A DNA stretch of 64,000 nt from Sphingomonas gellani. Its GTDB lineage: Bacteria; Pseudomonadota; Alphaproteobacteria; Sphingomonadales; Sphingomonadaceae. Position 1 is the first letter of the stretch. The number at the start of each line of letters is the position of its first letter. The stretch is taken from NCBI RefSeq assembly GCF_900110035.1, contig NZ_FOCF01000002.1, positions 124,001 through 188,000 on the forward strand, given 5' to 3'. Shown piece after piece: positions 25,974-33,346 of the stretch. Position numbers and translations under genes: made by a program. The notes under the pieces are model-generated. The model was not told the DNA's origin. It did not search any database and saw nothing but the letters and a program-made list of their open reading frames with translations.

Positions 25974-26606
25974 TTAGACCTGCCGATTGATGTAGGCACC
26001 TGAGCCGCGTTCGGAGATCATGGTGGCTTGCGGCGCGGCCATTACTGCGTTTGGCGGCACGTCACTCGTCACAAGCGCGTTGACGCCAATGGCCGCATCA
26101 TCCCCGACGGTCACCCGGCCGACCACCTTCGCGCCTGAACCGAGGAAGACCCGATCGCCTAGAGTGGGTGCGCCGGCCTTCGATCCACGGTTTATCTGGC
26201 CGAGCAGAACGCCCGGAGTGATGTTGCAGTTACGCCCGATGATCGCATCGTTGTGGATGTAGATGCCTCCGAACCTGTTGATGAACAGCCCGCCGCCGAT
26301 CACTGTGTTTTCAGGAATTGCCAGACCGTACTTATACCGCAACCGTAGCAGTATGAGTTTGAACAGCGGATAAAGAGCCATCTTGGTGACCTTGCCGGTT
26401 TTTAGATAACCGGTGCTGCGCATCCACACCGTGTACTTAAAGCCCGGTGTGAAGAGGTAGTGCTTCAAGGCTTGCGCTGCGCTTACCCGGCCAGAGTAGC
26501 GAAAGAGGTCCTCTGCCAGAAGCGTCCGAAGCTGGCGAAAAGAGCGAGCGCAGCCGTCAATGTGATCCGCGCGCTTTGCGTCTTCGTAGGCCGGTCTGTC
26601 CGTCAT
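25974..26606 (-). CDS. Left-handed beta-helix acyltransferase (CysE/colanic-acid type)
   Basis: A 210-residue protein. The C-terminal half has hexapeptide repeats (IGGGLFINRFGGIYIHNDAI, NITPGVLLGQ, GSGAKVVGRVTVGDDAAIG) typical of serine/sugar O-acetyltransferases. The N-terminal half has FRQLRTLLAEDLFRY as in serine acetyltransferase-like exopolysaccharide enzymes. ATG at 26606 follows GGGGAA. It most likely O-acetylates a sugar of the island's glycan. Confidence 0.8.
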   Translation of the reverse strand: MTDRPAYEDAKRADHIDGCARSFRQLRTLLAEDLFRYSGRVSAAQALKHYLFTPGFKYTVWMRSTGYLKTGKVTKMALYPLFKLILLRLRYKYGLAIPENTVIGGGLFINRFGGIYIHNDAIIGRNCNITPGVLLGQINRGSKAGAPTLGDRVFLGSGAKVVGRVTVGDDAAIGVNALVTSDVPPNAVMAAPQATMISERGSGAYINRQV

Positions 26607-26758
26607 AGCTTCCCCGTTTCGATGATCCGCCACCTTCGCGCGAGATCATGCAGCCTGTCCAGCGCGAACGCTTTAACCCTCACCGACGCGCTGAACGCCG
26701 ACGTCTGACGGGCCGCATCCCGCAGCCCGCAGCCTGCAGTCCAGAAGGACCCACCACC

Positions 26759-27877
26759 ATGAAAAAGCTGATCCTCGCCCTCGCGGTGACCCTAGTGCCG
26801 TTCGCGGCTGCCGCGCAGGTCGTCACCGTCACCGCTCCGCTTCCCGACAAGAGCGGCGACGGTCGGGTGATGGTCTCCACCCAGGCTAAGGCCCTCGGCG
26901 TCGGCAGGGGCACGGTCCTGACCCGATGCGGTTCGACGCTGGTCTATGTCGGGCCGAAGAGCGCGTGCCCGCCACAGCCGGGGGCGCTGGCCGTGGCTGC
27001 ATCGCCAGCTGCCCCACTACTGTTCAACCCTGGCACCTTCGCCACCACCCGCAACTTCAAGGCGGCGGGTGGCAGCATCGCCAACATGCGCTTTACCGGG
27101 CTGGGCACGATCAGCCGGCCCCGCGGCGTGGTGCCGGACCTGATCCTGCAGGACATCCAGGCGGACGGCGCCAGCTTCATCCTGCGCAACTTCGAGGGCA
27201 GCGATGCCACCCCGCGCGTGACGATCGCGCGCGTCACCAGCCTGAACGCTGGACCGGGCGGCTTCTACTTCCGCGGTTCGTCTTCCGGCACGATCACCGA
27301 CGTGCGGATCGAGGCGACCAAGCCGAACACGCAATCGTCGAAGGTCCCGGCCGGGATCGGGTTGGCGGGCAAGAACGCGGGCGACAATGGCGGGCCGTGG
27401 ACGATCAGCCGGTTCTACATTCGCGGCATGCAGTCGATTGGCGATATCTTCAACGGCGACGGGATCGCGACGGAGAAGGGTTGCCACGATGTCACGATCA
27501 CGGACGGCTATAGCGGCTGGAACCGGGATGCTGGGTACGACATCAAGAGCGTCCGCACGACGCTGAACCGCGTGGTTGCCGAGGGGAACCGGCGCAACTT
27601 CAAGGTCTGGTCGGACGGCGACTGGGGTACGATCACCAGCATCGACCCATGTCAGCCGGGTCGCGGCGAGTGCGCGCATGTCCAGGTGCAGGGCTCCATC
27701 CGCCTCCACGTCGCGCGGCTGATCGCCCGCAGCGGCAACGCCACGCCGCTGTTCCAGACAGAGGGCGGTATCCCGACGATCACCGTCGACGCGTGCGATC
27801 TGAAGCTGCCGGTCGGGACGCCCCTGCTGAAGGGGAAGGCAGTGCTGCACCTCGGACCCGGCTGCGTAGCGCCCTGA
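26759..27877 (+). CDS. Secreted beta-helix protein, pectate-lyase-like fold
   Basis: ATG at 26759 follows AGAAGGA. A Sec signal peptide (MKKLILALAVTLVPFAAAAQ) is followed by about 350 residues. The repeats (SIANMRFTGLGTISRP, VTIARVTSLNAGPGGFYFRG, DVTITDGYSGWNRDAGYDIK) suit a right-handed beta-helix. A lyase or hydrolase acting on polysaccharide, or a surface-binding protein, is possible; no catalytic residues can be named. It is divergent from the acyltransferase operon. Confidence 0.65.
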   Translation: MKKLILALAVTLVPFAAAAQVVTVTAPLPDKSGDGRVMVSTQAKALGVGRGTVLTRCGSTLVYVGPKSACPPQPGALAVAASPAAPLLFNPGTFATTRNFKAAGGSIANMRFTGLGTISRPRGVVPDLILQDIQADGASFILRNFEGSDATPRVTIARVTSLNAGPGGFYFRGSSSGTITDVRIEATKPNTQSSKVPAGIGLAGKNAGDNGGPWTISRFYIRGMQSIGDIFNGDGIATEKGCHDVTITDGYSGWNRDAGYDIKSVRTTLNRVVAEGNRRNFKVWSDGDWGTITSIDPCQPGRGECAHVQVQGSIRLHVARLIARSGNATPLFQTEGGIPTITVDACDLKLPVGTPLLKGKAVLHLGPGCVAP

Positions 27878-28205
27878 CGCTCTCGACCCGCCGCCACACG
27901 CGTGCCATAGCCGCCGGGCCTGCCCGAGCTAGCCGCGGAGGTAGGTCCGCGCGCGCGGAAACAGGCCGACCGGTTCGCCGGGTGGCCTGCGAAATAGAAG
28001 ACCTTCGGGGAATACGCGGGGCGCAGTCGCCTGTTCTGCGCGGCTAACCACCCGGTACCAGGTGGTGACGCCAGAGGCCTCGCCAGCGTGTTCCCCGAAG
28101 CCACCATGATCCACGACATTCCAGGCCCGCCGATCGCGCCGATCGGCGGCAACTCAGCGCGCGTAGCCGACGTGCTTCTTACCGAAGAAAGCTGAGCCTA
28201 CACCT
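27878..28205. other. Intergenic region, no convincing gene
   Basis: This 328-bp region carries short G/C-rich inverted repeats (for example CGCGGA-ggtagg-TCCGCG at 27934-27951) and short overlapping ORFs on the minus strand. None has a clear start signal or recognisable product. It may contain a decayed gene. Confidence 0.5.
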
Positions 28206-29003
28206 ATGCGAGCGACGATCGCCGCCAATCCTCCCGCCGCTTATCTCGGCGGCAAGCGCAACCTGGCCAAGCGCCTGTGCGCCATCATCGATACCATTCC
28301 CCACCGCGCCTATATCGAGCCTTTCGTCGGCATGGGCGGCGTGTTCCTGCGCCGGGGCAAGGCGCCGCCTGTCGAGGTCATCAACGACCTGTCTGGCGAC
28401 GTCGCCAATCTCTTCCGCGTCGTGCGACGCCACTATGAACCGTTCGTCGACGAATTCGGCTGGCTGCTCGCCAGCCGAGCCGAGTTCGAGCGGCAAATCC
28501 AGCTGGATCCCGCCGGGCTGACCGATATCGAGCGCGCGGTCCGCTTCCTCTACCTTCAGCGCCTGGCGTTCGGGGGCAAGGTGACGGGCCGCACCTTCGG
28601 CGTTCGACGCGACCAGTCGTCGCGGATCCAGCACAGCGTGATGCGCGCCGAGCTGCGGAAGCTGCACCATCGGCTCGAGCCGGTGACGATCGAGCAGCTG
28701 CCGTACCAAGACGTTATCCGCCGCTATGACGGGCAGGGGGCGCTGTTCTACCTGGATCCGCCCTATGACGAGACGACCGGCTACGGCACCGGCTTCGGCC
28801 GTGCCGACTTTGTCGCCTTGGCGGCCCAGCTTGCCGGCATCGCCGGCCAGTTCGTCATGTCGATCAACGACACGCCCTTCATCCGCGAGACCTTCGCACC
28901 CTTCGCGATCAAGGAAGTCCAGACCACCTGGACGGTGTCGAGCGCCTCCACCGGCCGGCGAACGAAGGTGACGGAGCTGATCATCCGCAATCAGCCGCGC
29001 TGA
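28206..29003 (+). CDS. Dam-like DNA N6-adenine methyltransferase (D12 class)
   Basis: A 265-residue enzyme with the SAM-binding start AAYLGGKRNLAKRL, then IEPFVGMGGVFLR, and the catalytic DPPYDETTGYG near residue 184. It methylates adenine; the D12 class often targets GATC, but the target cannot be read from sequence. There is no restriction enzyme beside it, so it is an orphan methylase as in many phages. It may protect the element from host restriction or affect regulation. Repeat copy F begins 3 bp after its stop. Confidence 0.9.
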   Translation: MRATIAANPPAAYLGGKRNLAKRLCAIIDTIPHRAYIEPFVGMGGVFLRRGKAPPVEVINDLSGDVANLFRVVRRHYEPFVDEFGWLLASRAEFERQIQLDPAGLTDIERAVRFLYLQRLAFGGKVTGRTFGVRRDQSSRIQHSVMRAELRKLHHRLEPVTIEQLPYQDVIRRYDGQGALFYLDPPYDETTGYGTGFGRADFVALAAQLAGIAGQFVMSINDTPFIRETFAPFAIKEVQTTWTVSSASTGRRTKVTELIIRNQPR

Positions 29004-29005
29004 GG

Positions 29006-29104
29006 CGGGTATCGGCCGGGGTATCGTGCCCCGGCCGTCACTCCAGGAACGGCGGAAAACCGCGCCTTTCGCGCGACCATGGCGGAGGGCACCTCCGCCG
29101 TGGT
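29006..29104 (+). repeat. 99-bp DR-palindrome element, copy F
   Basis: CGGGTA at 29006 and GGGGTA at 29018 (12 bp apart). The palindrome starts 58 bp after the second: ACCATGGCGGAG-ggcac-CTCCGCCGTGGT (29076-29104), one mismatch in 12 bp. A small GCGG-aaaa-CCGC hairpin sits in the middle, as in copy A. It ends on the stop codon of the small leftward gene and lies 300 bp upstream of integrase 2. Confidence 0.85.
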
Positions 29105-29343
29105 TACTCCTCCGCAGGTCCTACATCGATCCGGACGTAGAGGGCGCGGCTCTCGTCTGTGTCCTGGTCGTGCACCCGGCAAATTAAGATTTGCTGGAAC
29201 TGACCTCCCGCTGATCGCTCGCGGCCGATCAGCAAGGCGGAATGCACTGCCTCGCGACATGCGGCGTCCATGCTCTTCAGGTTCGTGACCGTGGCCTCCG
29301 CTACCTGCCCGCCGTCGTCCACCTGAATTCTGAAGCTGCCCAT
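29104..29343 (-). CDS. DUF6894-like small protein (79 aa)
   Basis: From the ATG at 29343 the product begins MGSFRIQVDDGGQVAEATVT and continues with ACREAVHSALLIGRER. This is the pattern of short alphaproteobacterial DUF6894 proteins (aromatic strand, DDG, A-rich helix). An upstream in-frame ATG at 29382 gives a longer version. Function unknown. It is divergent from integrase 2. Confidence 0.5.
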   Translation of the reverse strand: MGSFRIQVDDGGQVAEATVTNLKSMDAACREAVHSALLIGRERSAGGQFQQILICRVHDQDTDESRALYVRIDVGPAEE

Positions 29344-29402
29344 CCGGAGCGCATGCGCCGTGGCGGGGCAGAAGTCCCTCATCCAAATCAGGATTTTACA
29401 AA

Positions 29403-30626
29403 ATGCTGACCAACGCTGCGGTGAAAGCCGCGCGGCCGCGCGCGGCCGCCTACAAGCTGACCGACGAGCGAGGCTTGCACCTGTTCGTCGCGCCAACCGG
29501 GCTGAAGTCGTTCCGCTGGCGCTTCCGCCTCGGCGGCAAGGAGCAGCTGCTGACGATAGGCGAGTGGCCGAATGTAAGCCTGGACGAGGCGCGGGATCAG
29601 GTCGCGCGTGCGCGCGAGCAACTGGCCAACGGACAGGATCCACGCACAGCGCGTTCGGAGGAGCCCGCGCAAGTTCGTGCTTTCGAGTATGTCGCCCGGC
29701 GCTGGCATGCTGAAAGCAAGGCGAACTGGACCGACGTTCATGCGGCCGACGTGCTGGTCAGCCTGGAGCGCGACATCTTTCCGGCGATCGGCACCATGCC
29801 GATCGCGGCGATCACGCCGCCTGTCATCCTGAACGCGCTGCGCGTCATCGAGGAGCGCGGCAGCCGGGAGACCGCGCGCCGCATTCGTCAGCGGATCTCA
29901 GCCGTGTTCGCGTTCGCCATCACCGAGGAGCTGGTGGACAGCGATCCGTCGGCCTTTCTCGCCCGCCGGCTGAAGCCGGCGGCCCCGGCACGGCACCACC
30001 CGGCGCTGACTGACATCGATGATGCGCGATCCTTGCTCGTCGCCGTCGACCAACTGGCGGCCGCGCCGGCGACGGTGCTGGCTTCTCGCTTCCTTGCCTT
30101 GACTGCCGTGCGCCTGGCTGCGGTGCGTGGCGCGTGCTGGTCGGAAATCGAGGACCTGGACGGTCCCGAGCCGCTTTGGCGCGTTCCGGCCGCCCGGGTG
30201 AAGATGCGCAAGGCTGACAAGAGCCAAGCCGAACGCGATCATTTGGTGCCGCTCTCGCCGGCAGCGGTAGAGGTCCTGCGCGCAGCGCGTGCAAATATGC
30301 ATGCCAGCGATGCAAATTTGCATGACGCCCTCATCTTCCCGGGCCGTGGTGCCGGCCGGCCGATCGGCGAGGCTGCGATCGGTGCGCTGTACGATCGCAC
30401 CGGCTACGCCGGCCGGCACGTCCCGCACGGCTGGCGCGCATCCTTTTCGACGATCATGAACCTGCGCGCGCCGGACCAGCGGCAGATGATCGAGGCGGTG
30501 TTGGGCCACGTGTTGAAGAAGGAGGACGGCACCGTCGCCAAGGTCGAGGGTGCGTACAATCGGGCGCAGCACCTCGGGCCCCGCCGGGCTCTCCTCGAAG
30601 CCTGGGCGATCGCGCTGGTCGGCTGA
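29403..30626 (+). CDS. P4-type tyrosine integrase with DUF4102 N-terminus (element integrase 2)
   Basis: A 407-residue integrase. The N-terminal arm-binding DUF4102 domain reads LTDERGLHLFVAPTGLKSFR and LLTIGEWPNVSLDEARDQ. The catalytic boxes are LTAVRLAAVRGACWSEI (Arg near residue 235), HGWRASFSTI near residue 343, GHVLKK and the tyrosine in VEGAYNR near residue 384. All expected residues are visible. P4-type integrases usually lie with their 5' end facing their att site; the repeat copy F is in that position. Two different integrases in one element suggest that a second mobile unit is nested or joined here. Confidence 0.9.
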   Translation: MLTNAAVKAARPRAAAYKLTDERGLHLFVAPTGLKSFRWRFRLGGKEQLLTIGEWPNVSLDEARDQVARAREQLANGQDPRTARSEEPAQVRAFEYVARRWHAESKANWTDVHAADVLVSLERDIFPAIGTMPIAAITPPVILNALRVIEERGSRETARRIRQRISAVFAFAITEELVDSDPSAFLARRLKPAAPARHHPALTDIDDARSLLVAVDQLAAAPATVLASRFLALTAVRLAAVRGACWSEIEDLDGPEPLWRVPAARVKMRKADKSQAERDHLVPLSPAAVEVLRAARANMHASDANLHDALIFPGRGAGRPIGEAAIGALYDRTGYAGRHVPHGWRASFSTIMNLRAPDQRQMIEAVLGHVLKKEDGTVAKVEGAYNRAQHLGPRRALLEAWAIALVG

Positions 30627-30787
30627 GCGCGGCCGGCCGATCGAGCGGCGGCTTGACCGCCGACCAACCCCTTGGGTCCTCCCGACGGGCCCGGCTCCTA
30701 TGCGGGGGCCGGAGGCGCATCACGCGCGCAATTCCCCTGTCCCGCAATCGCTACGCCTTATTATTACGCCTTTGGGATCGAACGTAC

Positions 30788-30994
30788 TCAGCTGACCGGC
30801 GGCGACGTGTCTACAACATTGGATGGTGGCTCCGGTATCGTCGAGCGTACAGCTTCGAAGCCGGCAGCGATCAAACGCCGCCCCGTCTCGCCAGCTGCCT
30901 GAGGGGTGAGCGTAAGCGCGACCCCGTCGGGCCCGTCGAGTATTACCCAGCCACCTTCAACGGTGACATCACCCGGTTCCGATTGCGGCTTCAT
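30788..30994 (-). CDS. Small protein of unknown function (68 aa)
   Basis: ATG at 30994 is placed 9 bp behind GGAG. The product has an acidic beta-rich N-terminus (VTVEGGWVILDGPDGVALTL) and an Ala-rich helix (QAAGETGRRLIAAGFEAV). Similar short proteins are common around sphingomonad integrases, but no function is known. Confidence 0.5.
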   Translation of the reverse strand: MKPQSEPGDVTVEGGWVILDGPDGVALTLTPQAAGETGRRLIAAGFEAVRSTIPEPPSNVVDTSPPVS

Positions 30995-31003
30995 GAAATA
31001 CAC

Positions 31004-31341
31004 TCCGAATTTAAGGGCTTAAGGCGACAGGCGGCGGATCGGGCCCGCCGTCGCTTTTGGCCGAGCCAAGCTCACACAGGCAGGTGGCTGGTTCTTGCGC
31101 AGTGCCTCCGTACGCAACGCGACGATTTCCGGACTAAAAAGATCGCCCTTGGCGGATCACCCGCTTGCATCGCGATCCGCTTCCGCGCTCGCTGCCTTCC
31201 GGCAGCCCGTGGCGGCGCAAGCCGCCGCGTTCCGACAGCCGCGTCTTGGCTGTCGGGGCGGGGAGGTAGGGCTCTCGCCTTTGACGGGATCAGGCTGCGC
31301 GTCGCGTAGCGACTCCTTTTGACCTTAGATCAATGACTCGA
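31004..31341. other. Intergenic region with two strong hairpins beside the Rep-like gene
   Basis: No gene is visible in these 338 bp. A G/C-rich inverted repeat (GGCGGCG-caa-GCCGCCG, about 31211-31227) is followed by CCGACAGCC-gcgtctt-GGCTGTCGG (31232-31256). Stacked hairpins next to a replication-type gene may be part of an origin or of strong terminators. Confidence 0.4.
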
Positions 31342-32121
31342 CTAGCGGTTCAGCGCCATATCGGCACTCTCGCTACGGGCATCGATGCAGGCGCCTAGTT
31401 TCGCCACGACGTCCGCCAGTGGGCCGCTCACCAGGGTGGCGCGCGCCAGCTCGCGGCAGTTGAGGCCCGCCAGCATGTGCTGCGTGTCCTCCTGCCGATC
31501 GGCCTCGCGCTGGATCTCGTCGACGGGGGGCGGCGCTGGGCGCATGGATCGGGGCAGGAAGGTCATTAGCGCCTTCGCGAGGACCGGGCGGTACACGTTC
31601 GATGTCTGATGCCAGCGCGGGCCAGCACCCTCCGCCTCGACGCGCGCAAAGCGGCGTTGCCGGATCAGGAGGCCGACCTTCTCCAGGATGACGATTGCCC
31701 GGGCGACGGTGCGGCGGCCGAGTTCCGTTCGCTCGGCGAGGTAGTCATACGAGGGGTAAAGCTGGCCTTTGGTCACGCGCCACAGCGTGCAAAACTCCTG
31801 GTACACTCGAACAGCGGCAGCGGTCATCGCCGCGACCGCCCGCTCCGCGACGGACAGCTCCTCTCCCCCGCGTTGCTTCCGTTTCAGGCGCCGCCCTTCA
31901 TCCAGCAGCTTGCCGGCCGCGCGGGTCAGCTTGTCGGCTTCGCCCTTTACAGGGACGGCAAAGAACCCCTCTTCAAACGTGCCGGCCTCCAGGCTGTCAC
32001 GCCGAACCGATGCACCTGTTCGATGCGGTGTACCTTGCTTGACGCGCTGGCGGTTGAGGACGTCGGCGAAGAGGCCGCCGATGGCGGTGGCTGTGGTGGA
32101 ACGGGCAATGGCGAACGACAT
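31342..32121 (-). CDS. Helix-turn-helix replication-initiation-like protein
   Basis: A 259-residue protein. Its centre has TLWRVTKGQLYPSYDYLAER and LGRRTVARAIVILEKVGLL, a winged helix of the type found in RepA-like initiators and related proteins of alphaproteobacterial plasmids and islands. N-terminal and C-terminal parts are helical and basic. Its upstream end faces attR. A role in replication of an excised circle is inferred from fold and place only. Confidence 0.55.
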   Translation of the reverse strand: MSFAIARSTTATAIGGLFADVLNRQRVKQGTPHRTGASVRRDSLEAGTFEEGFFAVPVKGEADKLTRAAGKLLDEGRRLKRKQRGGEELSVAERAVAAMTAAAVRVYQEFCTLWRVTKGQLYPSYDYLAERTELGRRTVARAIVILEKVGLLIRQRRFARVEAEGAGPRWHQTSNVYRPVLAKALMTFLPRSMRPAPPPVDEIQREADRQEDTQHMLAGLNCRELARATLVSGPLADVVAKLGACIDARSESADMALNR

Positions 32122-32245
32122 CGTGTCGGCTCCCGGTGCGGAGTCGATGGGCGCACGAAAGCGCCGGCTGAACCGGGGTAGGCAGCCGCGCGCTTCGCAG
32201 GTTGCAGAGCCCTCGAGAGGGCAGATGTCGGTGGTGCTTGTCTCC

Positions 32246-32265
32246 CCGGTGTCGCTCCGGTGTCG
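32246..32265 (+). repeat. Direct repeat near attR, arm-site-like
   Basis: CCGGTGTCG occurs at 32246 and 32257, again 11 bp apart, 95 bp from attR. The sequence is related to the GGGGTATCG of the DR-palindrome elements. A GGCAGGA/TCCTGCC palindrome lies at 32297-32315. These may be integrase arm-binding sites on the right arm. Confidence 0.45.
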
Positions 32266-32359
32266 CGCGATGCGACCTACGGAAATCTGCGACTTTGGCA
32301 GGAGTGGTTCCTGCCGCTACGATGGCCGAAAGGCGCGGAAACGCGTGCTATCGGCTTCG

Positions 32360-32404
32360 TTCGTAATGCGGGGGTCGCAGGTTCGAGTCCTGCAAGCGGC
32401 ACCA
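32360..32404 (+). repeat. attR: 45-bp copy of the tRNA-Thr 3' end
   Basis: Identical to 6829-6873 over 45 bp, with different flanks. The left part of a tRNA is missing, so it is an attachment-site copy and not a tRNA gene. It marks the right end of the first island. Confidence 0.93.
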
Positions 32405-32507
32405 TCACGTCTCCGGAACAAACCTGGAAAACCGCGGAAATCTGCGGTAAACTGCCTCTCGGCGGTCCCGTGAAACCTGATTATGTTCCGCCGTGGCCCA
32501 CACAAAA

Positions 32508-32548
32508 GGGGCCACGAATCATGGGGCCACGAATCATGGGGCCACGAA
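32508..32548 (+). repeat. 15-bp tandem repeat, 2.7 copies
   Basis: GGGGCCACGAATCAT occurs twice, followed by GGGGCCACGAA. It lies about 100 bp outside attR, just before the transposase remnant. Confidence 0.85.
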
Positions 32549-32583
32549 CGTTGCAGGAGGCGTGGCCCCATGCTTACGGTTGC

Positions 32584-32676
32584 GGCGAGTTCAGCCTGAC
32601 GGCGCTCGCCTGCAACCTCAGGCAGGCGATCAACCTCGTCGGCGTACAGGGGCTGATCCGAGCGGTACAAGCCTGA
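32584..32676 (+). pseudogene. Transposase C-terminal remnant
   Basis: The last 30 codons read [20 protein letters not shown] followed by [10 protein letters not shown] and a stop. This is the usual C-terminal ending of IS1182/IS4-like transposases (F-S-L-T-A-L-A-Y-N-L-R-R-A-I-N). The rest of the gene is absent. Confidence 0.65.
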
Positions 32677-32884
32677 GCCACGCTGCCATATGGGCCAGTG
32701 CGGCGCCTGATAAGTTCCCCATGAAACCGCTCCGGTGCCGGTGCAGCGGCAAACCCGAACATGTCACGGGTTTCTGCCCCTCTGGCCAAAAAAAGGCTGG
32801 GTGGCTCCACGACCACAAGTTCTCACACGGTCTGGATTGTTTTCGAGAACGACGGCCGTGCCACGGGTGGGCTTCGGGGCTCAG

Positions 32885-33253
32885 CCGATCAAAACAGTAG
32901 TTGAACTGCCCCCTGGGCGGCGCCTTGGTCTGGCCGAAACCCGGAAGATCGGGTGCGATGACGCGGTAGCGGTCGGCGAGCGCGGGAATGAGATCGCGAA
33001 ACATATGGCTGGCCGTCGGGAAGCCGTGCAGGAGCAGGATAACCGGCGCGCTTGGCGCTCCGGCCTCTCGAAAGAACACCTCCGCGTCACCGACATGCTG
33101 CGTCCGATACCGGACGGTCGGCGCAACGCCTCGATTACCACTCGATTGCGGCGACGACGGCTGGCCCGTCGCGGGCGCGCCGGCCATCATCGGAACGGCT
33201 CCGATCATCGCGAGCAATGTCCGCCGTCGAACAGTCACGTCATCCTCGTCCAC
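32885..33253 (-). pseudogene. Truncated alpha/beta-hydrolase with Tat signal
   Basis: GTG at 33253 lies behind AGGAGG. A twin-arginine signal ([19 protein letters not shown]) is followed by the start of an alpha/beta hydrolase of the dehalogenase/epoxide-hydrolase type ([20 protein letters not shown] and [13 protein letters not shown]). Similarity stops near 32885, before the nucleophile elbow and the rest of the triad. Beyond this the frame runs into unrelated sequence. The gene is broken. It is divergent from the LysR gene, a typical regulator-target layout. Confidence 0.75.
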
Positions 33254-33346
33254 ATCGACCTCCTGTAGCAAGCTGCCCCTCCTAGTCGTTTCGCGATGCG
33301 GAGAAACGCTTGCGTTTCGACAAGCTTGATTGCAGATTCTGAAAAG

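Larger units (their letters stand above)
6829..32404. mobile_element. Integrated phage-derived island in tRNA-Thr
   Basis: Both ends are set by a 45-bp perfect duplication of the tRNA 3' end (6829-6873 and 32360-32404). An integrase abuts the left end. The contents are phage-like: early operon, repressor with twin operators, tail-type proteins, spanin-like lipoprotein, Dam-like methylase. A surface-glycan cassette and several regulators are also present. Terminase, portal, protease, capsid and tail-tube genes are absent. It is therefore a defective prophage, a satellite needing a helper, or an island built from phage parts. A second integrase at 29403 and a Rep-like gene at the right end hint that more than one element has contributed. 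Confidence 0.85.

Noticed and set aside
27929..28114. Small minus-strand ORF (61 codons) before the methylase
   Set aside because: A competing frame overlaps it, there is no clear ribosome-binding site, and the product has no recognisable features.
15316..29104. Integron attC sites
   Set aside because: No IntI-like integrase is present, no consistent GTTRRRY core is found, and the 29-bp perfect palindrome plus GGGGTA pairs does not follow the attC layout.
15384..29104. Palindromes of the repeat family as intrinsic terminators
   Set aside because: The stems are strong, but none of the copies is followed by a T-run, and the conserved hexamer pair at a fixed distance would not be explained.
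32360..32404. A second tRNA-Thr gene
   Set aside because: Only the 3' 45 bp are present; the acceptor 5' strand, D-arm and half of the anticodon stem are missing.
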